The notes below the pieces were generated by a model. The model made no database searches and was not told where the DNA came from. It was given only the letters and a program-made list of their open reading frames with translations. Both the position numbers and the translations under genes were made by a program. A stretch of 64,000 nt of DNA from Silene conica (lineage: Eukaryota > Streptophyta > Magnoliopsida > Caryophyllales > Caryophyllaceae), in the NCBI GenBank assembly GCA_029255685.2, contig CM055319.2, positions 19,061,247-19,125,246 on the forward strand, read 5' to 3'. The first letter of the stretch is position 1, and each line of letters begins with the position of its first letter. Below are positions 47,510 through 58,105 of the stretch, one piece after another.

Positions 47510-49264
47510 ACCTCCACTCTTCGACTGATATCCATACTCGACTAGAAGCACGATCGACTTCCTCTCGATTCCGGACGACGAAAATCCATTTTCTTTTTAT
47601 GCAGCATGTTTGCCTTTAGTGCCTCACGACGTGAATCCGGGTTCCTTGATAGCGAAATATCTCCCCAGTCGGTGTCTTCGTTAAATTTCGAGATCGACCA
47701 AATAAGTCTTGTCGATACTACTCGGACCAAAACTTCAGAATTTATAGGTGAGTAATTATTATTATTATTTTTTTAATCACTTACCTATTTTTCATGTATG
47801 CAGTAAGGTCTTTCTTCATAGGTGCGATCCACGAAATTCCTCTATCATTGCTTGATGTATCCGCGACTATTACTTCTGGCTAAGCGAATGGGGCTCTTCC
47901 CGCCATGGTCGCCGTACAGAGCGAGGGCCCGTCATCTCCGTCAACGGCGAAAGTAGCTTCCGACTTAAACCCAATTCATTATCGTCTTCGAATGGTCTGG
48001 TACCTCGTCAATAATGATGCTCTGCTTTTGAGACTCAATCGAAAATCCGCTTCAGTACTCAGAGATATCGACATGTGAGTCGTTTACTGCCAATACCCAG
48101 ACTCAGTTTGGGCATCCGAAAACGACGAAGATATGAGTTTTGGGTGATTTTTGATTTGCTCTGTTGTTGGTGTCAAATTAAATTGGGCATGAATTTGGAA
48201 ATTAAATGAATTTGGATGCAGCTTAGTTTGTTTGTTTGTATTCTCGTATCCCGTCTTTTCCCCTTTCAAATTCTTTTAAATCAATTTAAATTAAAAAAAA
48301 GAAATGAAAACGTGGTTTAACCACATACATTATGGTCCCACTTCTTTTTTTCCCCTTTTTCTTTTATTAAAAAAATGAAATTAATTTGGGTTGTCTTCTT
48401 GTCGCAGGAGGTAAAATGGTACATTTCAAGACGAGCGTATCCCCGGCGACTGGCAAAAGGTACTTAGCGACGGTCGACGACGTTGACGACGAAGAGACAA
48501 ATGAAATTAATCACACCATATTTCCTTCTATGACGGGTCCATTTGCTGAGTCGTGGTTGTCGTTGACATATCCACCTAATTTGGATTGTTGGTGGAAAAA
48601 TCTCGAAAAAACTCTGCTAGTTCTCCTTTCGTTACATCATCGAGAAAGTGTTGACACGCCGTCCTTCTCAAAATTGCTACACTCTCGATACTCCAAGGGT
48701 GAGGTTCAACGAAACGCCACTTTTCAGTTTAGATATGAATTTCCCTTTTCTCTATCAGCGCACTAAACAACCAGTTGAGTCATTCTGCGATTTTTGGCAC
48801 CGACAGACTAGCACTTTATTGACAACGGCGGGAGAAATTTCTATCGGTCTTTGGGATATTCGCTTGATTACTGGACTACCTCTAACGAAATTATTTTACG
48901 ACGAAGTAGTGCCTTCATTTCAAACACTTCAAGGCCTTAATGAATGCTTGCCCCCGGGTTGCAAGTATTTATTTTCTGCGCTTCATCGAATTTCTCTTTC
49001 GGCAAAGTACCGTTTGAAGACAAACGTCATTTTGGTTTAAAGAAGCTTCCAAGTATTTTCCTGCATCTAATACATCATAGGAGGCATATTTTCCGACTTT
49101 ACGACAAGGCTTTTGTTTATACGGAGAGCCTTCGCAATGGGATAAGACCACCTATGACTTCATTCTTATTTTTGGCATTCCAACGGCAGAAAGGAGATAA
49201 ACGTAGCTTGCAGCATTTCCCTCTTATTGGCTCTACACATTTTCTTTTCCCATTCGTGACATAG
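47510..49264 (+). pseudogene. Antisense spliced ORF resembling plant mobile domain protein
   Basis: On the strand opposite gag. The clearest part is 48648-49264: FCDFWHRQTSTLLTTAGEIS, IGLWDIRLITGLPL, FHLI-type and RHIFRLYDKAFVYTESLRNG. The pattern of an F/W-rich helix followed by GE-(I/V)-(S/T)-(I/L)-x-L-x-D-(I/V)-x-x-(I/L)-T-G-L-P is that of the plant mobile domain family (PMD, aminotransferase-like). Upstream, open segments at about 47540-47748 and 47880-48073 end at GTGAGT donors, and an acceptor CTTGTCGCAG lies at 48410, so at least two introns are likely. Frameshifts near 48650-48760 and 49010 break the gene. Extra antisense ORFs of PMD type have been described in Tat elements; the match here is by motif only. 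Confidence 0.6.
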
Positions 49265-49473
49265 GCCATATACAAGCGAGCGTTTTTAAGGTTTCTCTTT
49301 TGTCGGCGAACAACCAAATGATCTCTTTGGCAATACCAGGAGTACTTGCGAACATTTACCGAGATCTGATTGACATTTCTACTATGGCAACACTGGTCAA
49401 TGATGACGGCTACTTTCATGCTCACTATGTTTATTAAGGACTTGTCAAATACTATCAAAAGAAACTCGATCAA

Positions 49474-50668
49474 GCCGCAATTTTTTGAGACTTAGAGAAG
49501 TCATCTTTGAAAGCACGTGTGTTGACTGAAACGTAAGAAACCGAGAAGATTGAACATGTTGAGAAAATCCTCCCTGAAACATCTGAAGCTTTAAAGAACT
49601 TGCAGCGGTTTCTTTGATGTCATACATTGTATTTTTGTAGAGAACTTTTTTTTTTTTTACACTTGAGAGTGTGTATATTTTTTTTTTCAAACATGAATAA
49701 TAACAAGTTGAGTTTTCTTTTTCTTTTTTTTTTTTATTTCCCAATCTCGCATATTCGTTTTGTCTTGCCGCACATAGTTTATACTCTTATGAGCCTGGAG
49801 TGGCGAAAATTTGTTTTTGGTGTGGCTGGACTAAAGTAAATTGTTTATTTCAGCTTCCTACGTACCCATAAAGCACAAGTAATATGTACTTCACGAGATC
49901 AAGTCAACGTAGTTCAGACAAAACATGATCGATTTTGTTTGGGGGGTTTGGCCGCACCTAAGTAAAAGGGTTTTACTTAAGCTGCCTACGTACCTACAAA
50001 ATAGAAAAATTACTTCGCAGGATCAAGCCAACGTAGTTCATTAAAGGAGTTTGTGTAAGGAATTTTTTTTGAAATTTTTTTTTTTCATTTGAGTTTTTCT
50101 TTTTTTTTTTTTGGGATGTGTTTTTTTTTTTGTGGAATGTGCAGTTTAGGCTCGTGCTCAGGAGCTTGTTGCAGAATCGTCATCTTACGCTTAATAGCGT
50201 GAAAAGAGCTTCGAAGTGAACTTGTTTTTTTGGCCTTACGAGGCGTGATGATGGGTACTCGGAGTATTGCCCCCTCGGAACCTTGTTACGTGCACCTTTT
50301 TTTGTGTCTTAAAGTGACGAAGTTCCGAATTTCTGATCTATCTTGCTTTGACTTGGAAGTCGATGACGAACACTTGGCTTGACTTAAGTCGATAATAATC
50401 ACCCTAAGTTATCGTAAGGATGATCCATTATTTCTTGTAATATCACCTTATCATTATCTGATTTGCTGGTGAATTTGTGTTTGACTTGGAAGTCAAGGCG
50501 TACCAAAACTTGTCGTAAAGGTAGTTTTTTTTTTTTTTTTGACGTCATCCTGTCGTTATCGGACTTGGCGGATGATCAATCGTGAGAGAGTTTCTTGATC
50601 TTTTTTTCTTGACTTGGAAGTCGATGGCATTTGTGCCTACGTTGATTTTTTTTCAAGCACCAGCATCG
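49474..50668. other. Tat-like non-coding region with repeated motifs
   Basis: This stretch replaces pol. A CTACGTACC...CAACGTAGTTC block occurs twice (about 49858-49917 and 49982-50040). GACTTGGAAGTC, a near-perfect palindrome, occurs near 50351, 50478 and 50622, with GACTTAAGTC near 50379. There are also several poly(T) runs. No gene is supported. Confidence 0.6.
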
Positions 50669-51589
50669 TTAGGACACCATCTTCGAAATTTTGGGAGTTC
50701 TACCAACTTCTATCTCATCGGAATCTTGGCACTCTTGGGCAAAATCCCGAGCGATTTTCCTTTGACTCGACTCCTCTTGTGGATTTGTGAAGATGACGGT
50801 ACGTCCTTTTACTTTCAGCGACTTTCCCGTGGTTATTTCCACTTCAAGATGACGTTTCATTCGAGAGGGAATTACGCTATGGGTATCTTTACTGATGTCG
50901 ACTGCAACTTTTGTTGTTGAAGACTTGTTCTGCTTTCGTTGATGCCTTTTCTGCATCTTAGAGCTACCAATGCGACTGAAAACTGATTTCTTTTCCTCAA
51001 TTTCGCCAATGCGAGTGAACACTGATGAGTTTGGCTTTTGTTGTTGAGGACTTGTTGTTAATTGCATTCGGACAGTCTCTTCCTGTTCTCCGAGCCTGTC
51101 GAACACGGAAGCGCGAGATGTGGAAGTTGGTCGACCCAGCCTATTGAAGACGGACCTTTGTGGCAATATTTCTGTGTTCTCGCCGTCGCTTTGATTTTCC
51201 TGAACAACGACAGCAGACACGGTGTTTACCGATACTTGTTCAAGGTAACGCGTAGGAAAATAATCTTGTAACGTCATGACTCGTCGTGACTTTGTTGTAA
51301 CTGTCTTAGACGGTACGCCATCTTGCGGACATTTCATGACGACTCCTCCATCTTTCTTGTGCGAAGATCTTCTTACTTTTTGACGGGTTGATCCTCGATG
51401 TTTGGGTACTTGGGGTTGTAACACTTCTTTGTTTTGCTTCCTTTGTCGACGCGTAGAGACAAGGGTCCATCCTTCGTCGGCATTGTTGTTATCCTCTAGC
51501 AACGGAGCGTCAGAAGTTGGTGATACGACGGACTTAAACTCTTCCGGCAAGATGACAATCAGTGGCTCGAGAGTTCCAAATTGAATCAA
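50669..51589 (-). CDS. Tat-like gag-adjacent ORF with four SVFxRxG repeats
   Basis: An open frame of about 306 residues directly after the gag C-terminal segment. It begins IQFGTLEPLIVILPEEF and carries a basic middle part. Four spaced copies of the motif S-V-F-(N/D/T/S)-R-(L/I)-G (RSVFNRLG, ASVFDRLG, SSVFTRIG, KSVFSRIG) follow. The C-terminal part is basic and ends near RTPKISKMVS. The SVFDRLG motif is common in this region of plant Tat-type elements; its function is not known to me. No protease DTG/DSG motif was seen, and no polymerase follows, so the coding part of the element ends here. Confidence 0.65.
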   Translation of the reverse strand: MIQFGTLEPLIVILPEEFKSVVSPTSDAPLLEDNNNADEGWTLVSTRRQRKQNKEVLQPQVPKHRGSTRQKVRRSSHKKDGGVVMKCPQDGVPSKTVTTKSRRVMTLQDYFPTRYLEQVSVNTVSAVVVQENQSDGENTEILPQRSVFNRLGRPTSTSRASVFDRLGEQEETVRMQLTTSPQQQKPNSSVFTRIGEIEEKKSVFSRIGSSKMQKRHQRKQNKSSTTKVAVDISKDTHSVIPSRMKRHLEVEITTGKSLKVKGRTVIFTNPQEESSQRKIARDFAQECQDSDEIEVGRTPKISKMVS

Positions 51590-51928
51590 TTACACACATT
51601 CTTTAGCTGCAAAAGGAGGGTGTGACTTGACACTTTCACCTTTTACTTGTGCTACGACGTAATTGGATTCAACGGCATCATCGAAGTCCAAGAGAATTTT
51701 CCCATCCTCGGCTAACTGCATTTTTTTCTCTTTAAGGGTTATGCACTTCTCCAAAGGATGACTCACGACCCTATGATATCGACAATATTTCGGATCGGTC
51801 GTACGTCCGGCTTCACTTGGTCGTTTAGACTCGGGAAGCTCGATTACCTTCTTCTCCAAGAGATCATCCAACATACCGGCTAGATCGGAATCCGGAAAAG
51901 GATACGTCTTCTTCTCGAGCTCTTTCAA
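51590..51928 (-). pseudogene. Tat-like gag C-terminal zinc-binding segment
   Basis: Downstream of the gag domain. It contains KYCRYHRVVSHPLEKCITLK, a C/H-rich motif often seen at the gag C-terminus of Tat-lineage and related gypsy elements. It is separated from 52082 by stops and frameshifts and is probably part of the same polyprotein. Confidence 0.7.
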
Positions 51929-52081
51929 AGTTGGGCGCGACTTTCGCGTATCCTTTTAATAGGTTGCCCCCTTCTTGCCTGTTTTTGGTCGACCCGAGAT
52001 TTTCACCGGATTGGAAGTAGAGATCGTCATAACCTCTCTTGAAGTGCTACTGTACGCCTTGTCATTGTTCTTAAGTTCTAT

Positions 52082-53449
52082 TCACCCCGAGTGTGTTTCT
52101 GAATGAGTGAAGAGTCGTCCTCCATGACTAGCGATGGTAATTTCCATGTCGTGAGCTCGAGTGGCTAAGTCCTGGAATGTTCTTGGCTTGATGCCTTGGA
52201 GGATATAGACGAGATCTAAATTCATTCCTTGGATGTACATTTCGACAGCAGAAGTCTCCGTCAGACGATCTTTGCACTCGAGGCTTAACGCGCGCCATCT
52301 ACCAATGTAGTCGATAACCGGTTCATCCTTCCATTGCTTCGTGTTAGTGAGTTCTGTCATGCTAACAATACGCTTGGTACTGTAGAAGCGATTGAGAAAC
52401 TCTTTCTCCATTTGGTCCCAACTGTCGATCGACTCAGCGCTTAGATCCGTGTACCAATCAAAAGCGATCCCCTTTAATGATCGAAAAAATTGTTTGACAA
52501 GTAGGTCGTCATCGGTACCAGCAGTGTTACAAGTTTCTATGAAATGGGCGATATGTTGCTTCGGATTTCCCTTTTCCATCAAATTGTTGAAACTTTGGTG
52601 GTTGGTAGCCGTTTGGCATCCTCAAGTAGTCAATCCTCTTACTGTACGGCTTGACGTAACGATGATTGCCGACGGAGTGAAAGTTTCCCTCGAACTGACT
52701 TTTGAAGGCCTCCGCAATCATCTTTTGGACGTCTTTAGCAGTGAACGATTTGCCCTTGTCGCGATAATCACTATCGTCGCTGGCTTCATCAGTGTCGTCA
52801 TTGTGATATGGCGACGCAAGCTGTTTCTCCAATTTTTTTGTCAAAGCGTCGATTTGCTTGGTTTTTTCTTCGTTTTCCCTCTTGAGTTCGTCGAGGATGA
52901 CTTTCATTTTGTTGAGTTGTTCCTCCATATCGTTACCCTCAATGACCATGACGGGCGCCACTATGGAATATGACTGTTGGCTTGACATTTGGTTTTGCCT
53001 TTTTGGTGACGACGGAGACGAAAAGGCGCTACTTTGGCTATACTCAACGGTTAATGGCTCGAACAAAGGGTTTGCGTGAACAATGATCTCCTCAAAAGTG
53101 TCGTTCACCTTCTCTCGAAATGTTGACGAGACAAATTGAGGGTCGTCGACTCGGATGCGAGAAAATGAACCGAACACAGGATATTCATATGGCCTTGAGT
53201 CGTCGGCACCATATGATTCCTTGGGAACATCGACAGTGATGCTGGTATTGCGAGGCCACCTAGGTACAGACGCAGAACGGAGTCTCGCTGCGCAGCGCTA
53301 CAGATGACGATGGATCTAGTCCTGCTTCTTGCGGATACACCAATGGGAGATCTGTTAAGAGACGCGCAGAGACAGGTTCAACTTTCGTCGTCAGATTTCG
53401 ATGTCATCTTCTTTGACAAGTCGGAGATTTTGCTGAAGGCCATTGACAT
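52082..53449 (-). pseudogene. Tat-like gag, frameshifted
   Basis: This is the capsid protein of the element. A plausible start is the ATG at 53449, followed by frame changes before the long 52527-53177 frame. That frame has a coiled-coil region with EEQLNKMKVILDELKRENEE and a linker rich in D, S and basic residues. It then has NGYQPPKFQQFDGKG, which is cut by a 1-bp frameshift near 52580 in a purine run. The next frame (52082-52582) continues the retrotransposon-gag domain: HIAHFIETCNTAGTDDDLLV, QFFRSLKGIAFDWYTDL, WDQMEKEFLNRFYSTKR and DYIGRWRALSLECKDRLTE. It stops at 52082. Confidence 0.85.
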
Positions 53450-53500
53450 GCTTGTTGCGAAATTTGATTGTGCGGAAAAAGAGATGAGTAATAGAGATTG

Positions 53501-53517
53501 TCCCACCGGGCGTGCCA
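53501..53517 (-). other. Primer binding site candidate of the Tat-like element
   Basis: TGGCACGCCCGGTGGGA on the minus strand, four bases inside the 5' LTR. It starts TGG as expected for pairing with a tRNA CCA end. I did not assign the tRNA. Confidence 0.6.
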
Positions 53518-53521
53518 AATT

Positions 53522-54101
53522 TGTAACAACAAATTTGCGTTAATCTGCAAATAAATAGAGAAAACACAAACGAAGCAACAAAGTAATAATTTTATTAATT
53601 AAAGATTTCGGGTACAATCTACTAGTTATTCTACTGATTCGATTTCCACACTTTGGATGACGAGGAGGGTCTTGATTTGAAGACTTGAATCTCCTATGAC
53701 GAATTCGACTTGTTTATCTTCAATCGACGGCGGCGGACGCTTGATGTCGGATTAAAGGGTAGTTTTGTATTCAAATCTAGATGACGAGAGATGAATGTAT
53801 TTTATTTTCTCTGGTTTCTCTTGGGAGAGATTTTTTGTCGAGAGGTTTTGGTTTTTTTGTGTAATTTTGTGATTGTGGTTATTAGTCTCAGTGAGAAGAC
53901 CTAAGTGCTGTATTTATAGCAAAAGAGAGGTTAGGGTTCTTTTCTAAAATGGACTTAGTAAACCCATTTAGTTTTTGTAGTTTTTGTTTGGACTAGAAAT
54001 ATTTCGGCCCAAATAAATGAAAATTAACACATTTCAGAAAAACAGTCAATATTTTGACTTTTACCATTTTTTATAAAATGAGACATATTTTTATGTCTAC
54101 A
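53522..54101 (-). repeat. 5' LTR of the Tat-like element
   Basis: Begins TGTAACAACAAATTTGCG and ends TATGTCTACA on the plus strand, 580 bp. It is the promoter-bearing LTR because the sense strand is minus and the primer binding site abuts its 53522 end. Confidence 0.95.
53911..53919 (-). promoter_or_regulatory. TATA box in the Tat-like 5' LTR
   Basis: CTATAAATA on the minus strand, in the LTR and facing gag. A similar but altered sequence is in the other LTR. Confidence 0.6.
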
Positions 54102-54106
54102 GCGGA

Positions 54107-54747
54107 TTATACCACCAGAGGTATACAATTTTCTGTACATAGAAGTGAAAATTTCCATGAATTGCAAATAAGACAGTTGTTTGGTTGCCAACTTTTTGTA
54201 AAAAAAATGGGGGAAGTGCCACCTCCCATGGAAGTAACTAACTTCCTGCATAAATGAGGGAAGTTGCTTACCGACTCCCCCTTGGTGATAGGGACGAAAC
54301 TAGGACAAAATTTATACCTGGGCGTATTTTTATTTTATCGTTAGGGCGCATAAATATGTACTTTTTATATTTAATAGGGTTTTCAAGAGAGTATAAAACA
54401 TACTTATTTAATTATTGAGTTATGTATTTTTTTTTCTAACAAATTTACTCGATATTTATAAAGCATTCTTGTTGTTATGCAATGAATAAAATTATAAGCA
54501 TAAACAATAATAAATCTCTTAAAAACGCGTTTATGATAAATTAAAATGGGGATAAAATCATATTTTCGGTACTTTAGTGAATGAACTATTGTTGACAAAA
54601 AAATAAGGTTTAAATAACAATTTACGCAAATGAAACAAATTTTTAAAAAGTCAAAACTATTGTTGACAAAAAAAAAGGTTTAAATAACAATTTAAACAAA
54701 TGAAGCAAATTTTAAAAAGTGAAAACTCAAAAATAAATCAAAATATG
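54107..54747. other. Flank right of the Tat-like element, no gene
   Basis: Continues the sequence interrupted at 37191. AT-rich with a short repeat TATTGTTGACAAAAAAA(A) near 54587 and 54658. No ORF supported. Confidence 0.5.
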
Positions 54748-54750
54748 TAA

Positions 54751-55781
54751 GACCATCCCTAAGCAAGGTCAATAGGTAGGTCATGAGCTTGCTTGGTCAT
54801 GGTTAATGCTATAATTAAGGTAATTAATATGTGACCTTTGGTGCTTAATTTGTGACCAAAATTATGAAAAAGTCAATTTGTGACCTTAGTTTTGATAAAT
54901 TGACTTCCTAATTGACCCAGTAGATGTCGATTTCTTATTAGTTGTACAACTAAATCCAATCACTTCTTAAATTTTCTGACTTTTTCACTGACTTCTTCTC
55001 CACCTTTTTCATTTTTCTTATCAAGTTGATGTTCATCAGTAAATTTGATGACCATCATGTTCATCATTATATATGATAAACACACATTAAAAACCATCAG
55101 ATCAGAAATCAGAAACAATAATGGCGAGACGGAATGATTAATGATGATGTAACTCAAACTTCAATCACAAACAGGCAAGATGATAATGGCAGCGATAATG
55201 ATGATGTAACGAGTGAACATCAGATTTAACTCGAACTTCAATCACGATTTGATGATGTGATGATCAGCTCCACTTGCGATGATCAAATATAAAAAAGAGG
55301 AATATTTGACTATTTGGTTATGGTGAAGAAGGGATAGAAGAAGTCAGTGAAGAATGGATTTAGGTTTTTAGATGTGAGCAAATGGGTTTTGAGAATTAAG
55401 ATATATTAAAATGGGTGAATATTTGAGAATGAATACATTTAGCCCAACTTGTCATTTTGGGCCAACTCTCTTTCGAGTTATACATTCGTCAAAATCGTTA
55501 ACTAATATTTCAAATACATTCGTTAGTAGCAGCAATTTCTCGCTAATTTAATTATAGTCGTTTGATCGCCTAGATATTTCATTTTTAATTGTTAATGAAT
55601 TCGTCTAATCAATTTTCGAAATTATAATCAAATTATTTAATATTTTTTTTCCCGTAAATTACCCATAAGATTAATATTGTCGTAAAACATTTGGGTAGTT
55701 TTTATTTTATTAAGGTAAACCATAATAAAAAACGAAATTTATAAAATGTTAGAAAAATAATTGTAAAGAGAGAGAGAGAGA

Positions 55782-55820
<39 letters not shown>

Positions 55821-55994
55821 TGAGAGATGATTGAAGATGATTGAAAATGTTGGAAAGTGGAAAATGAATGGGTTGGTGACCTAGGTCGTGACCTTTTGCT
55901 TGGGAGGGTAAAAGTAGGTCAAGATAATTAAGAGGTAATTAAGAGTACTAATGGATCATGACCTAGTTAGCGTGACATTTGCTTGTGGATGGTG
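54751..55994. mobile_element. Tourist/PIF-like non-autonomous element, 1244 bp
   Basis: Flanked by TAA at 54748-54750 and 55995-55997. Ends GACCATCCCTAAGCAA and, inward from the right, CACCATCCACAAGCAA match at 13 of 16 bases. Further inward both ends carry a TAGGTCATGA block. No coding. A GA microsatellite lies within it. Confidence 0.6.
55767..55815. repeat. (GA)n microsatellite
   Basis: About 24 AG units with one G interruption, inside the Tourist-like element. Confidence 0.95.
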
Positions 55995-56450
55995 TAACAT
56001 ATGTTACTTAAACCTCTGACCTCTTGTAGAGCCCAAGTCCTTACTACTTTAAGTTACCACTATATTGACCACTTGACCACTGCAGTTCCCGAAGGGATGG
56101 CTTACATGGTCCATGTGGTGGTGCGGGAATGCACGGGCCCAGGGGAATTAAACCCCTCGTCACCAAAAAAAAAGTTACCAATATACCACACAAGTTTTAT
56201 TGAACATTAGGCTATTTATTTGGTACTTCAACTTAAAAAGTTAGCCTGGGCAGTGGCCTGCCCAGCCCAAGCCTAGCTCCGCCTTTGCTTGGTGAGTTGA
56301 AATTCCTATGGAAATGAATTCCCACATTAGCAACCAAAAAACTTTAGCGAATTCCCATGAATTAGACGAGTGAGCTTATTTCTCATGGATTTGTATTTCA
56401 TGTGATGTTGTAATTCCTGTATCAACCAAACGACCCCTAAAGTTATATTA

Positions 56451-56490
56451 AAGTAGTTTTAAATCCGTGTAAATTGCACGGAGTTCTAGT
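56451..56490 (-). repeat. Degenerate Helitron-like terminus
   Basis: Inverted repeat TCCGTG...CACGGA at 56464-56482. On the minus strand it is followed by TTTAAAACTACT, one base from the CTAGT of the other Helitron ends here. On the plus strand TTCTAGT follows at 56485-56490. An old, mutated end; the rest of the element was not found. Confidence 0.4.
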
Positions 56491-56984
56491 AAAAATATTA
56501 TAGAATATTAATAAAGCATTTATAATCAAAATATATCAACACATGATAGGTCTATTCCTGAGACGGATATACCCGTCTTAGGAATAAAACGAAACAAATA
56601 ATGTTTCACTTACATAGATGGACAATTTTTTTGTCGATTTCATTGCACTCCGCTTTTCTACTAAAAATATTGTAATATTAATAAAACTCGTATTAAGGTT
56701 AAGACGGATGTCATGTTTTTAATGAGAATTTGTGTCAAAAGATAATAAACATAAATATGGCTAAATAATTGTTTTATGGGCTTTTCTATATAGTACCCCT
56801 ATGTTTTTTACTTTTCTACATGGTACCCCTGTAGTTTTGTTAACATCCATGATACCCCTACATTTAACTTCAAATTTTTGGGCTTGACCCTAGGTCTAAT
56901 TTCCGTCAAAGTCTGTTACGTATTTCCGTTAATTATGTTTTGTATTGAATGACTGGGCTTAAATATGTATGACGAGGCATGACA

Positions 56985-57819
56985 TGGCAATGACTAGACA
57001 GTGACTTCAAATCAGATTTTCTGGAAAAAGAAGATTCCAAAAGTAAGAAGTACAATTAGCCACCGAAGTGTATTTTTTGTGTTTTTACACTAGTCCTTAT
57101 CTACTTTCTTCACTATAAAAGGAGTGTTCCTTCCTCGTTCATTTCTTAAGACTTTCTGAGAATTACAATTGTTTTCTGCAAAATCTTTTTCAAAGATCAA
57201 AGGTTTTAATTGTTTTGCAAATTATTCTAAGTCTTCAAGTGTAACAGTCTGCATAACCGTTGCCTTTGTTTATGTCTTCTTATCTAGCATGACTGATCAA
57301 TAAGTTGTTCATCCTCAATTCATTTACGAATCAGTCCGAGGAAAACTTGATCTTGTATTTCATTCTAGTTTGTAAGTCAAGGTTCTTAGACATTATGGTC
57401 TTAAGAACGAGTGTCGCAACCAAAGTAGGTTGTTGGTCCTTTTATTGTACGGGTTTTAAGTTTTCGGAGTAGACAATTTTATTATTCAATAAAAGAAGAT
57501 TGGACATATGCATTTAGAGTGTTGGTCGAACCAATTTAAAACAGATGCGTTAATCTTCTATTTATTTCGGTTTTAAGTTTTATTTTTCATTATTTCTCTT
57601 TAATGGAATCAACGGTTCCTGATACTGGTAGTTTCATATTGTAGCCTTACTTCATTTGTTAGACGAATATGTAACAGTTAGTTCAACTGTTGCTTTCCAT
57701 TTTATTTATAATCATTTCTCTTGAGTTAACTTGCTTAAATCAATTACGTTTAATTAATTTTTTAAATAGTACATAATTCACCTATTCCCCTCTTAAGTAC
57801 TCGGTATCGATACCCTTCA
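56985..57819 (+). repeat. Sirevirus-like solo LTR candidate
   Basis: The right end resembles the LTR end at 6174-6215 read in sense direction: TTCACC-TATT-CCCCTCTTAAGTAC then CGATACCCTTCA at 57819. No primer binding site follows, so it would be a solo LTR. A TATA-like CTATAAAAGG is near 57112. The left edge is not defined and no target duplication was found. Confidence 0.4.
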
Positions 57820-58105
57820 GTTGTTCAACTCTTTTTTCCATTGGGTCATATTGCTCTTTTCTCATGATGGCCCAATTTATAACCCTTATAAATGTGTGAA
57901 CTTCTACTTAAGGTGAACAATAGAGCAGTTCCACACGGGTGAGGCATGTGATGAGCAGTGTGCTTCTTGTCTTCTTCCTCCATCTTACTTTACTTATGTG
58001 CTCCTCTGTTCCTCTGCCTTTTTATTTCATTTTCTGCTTTTTATTTTGCTCATTCTTGTGGTTACATTGCTTTAAGCATTTGTTATTTATACTGATATCT
58101 TCACT

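Larger units (their letters stand above)
37192..54101 (-). mobile_element. Tat-like Ty3/gypsy LTR retrotransposon, gag-only, with nested insertions
   Basis: Two LTRs (37192-37780 and 53522-54101) lie in the same orientation. They are flanked by a perfect 5-bp target duplication, GCGGA, at 37187-37191 and 54102-54106. The sense strand is minus: primer site next to the right LTR, gag at about 50700-53450, and a polypurine tract next to the left LTR. No protease, RT, RNase H or integrase was found, so this is a non-autonomous element. An antisense spliced ORF lies at 47510-49264, as described for some Tat-lineage elements. Helitrons occupy 37890-47194. Without them the element is about 7.6 kb. 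By eye the LTRs differ at about ten bases plus a few small gaps, so insertion was fairly recent. Confidence 0.92.

Noticed and set aside
56005..56215. tRNA-derived SINE on the minus strand
   Set aside because: A GGTTTAATTCCCC sequence resembles a pol III B box, but I could not find a convincing A box, tail or target duplication.
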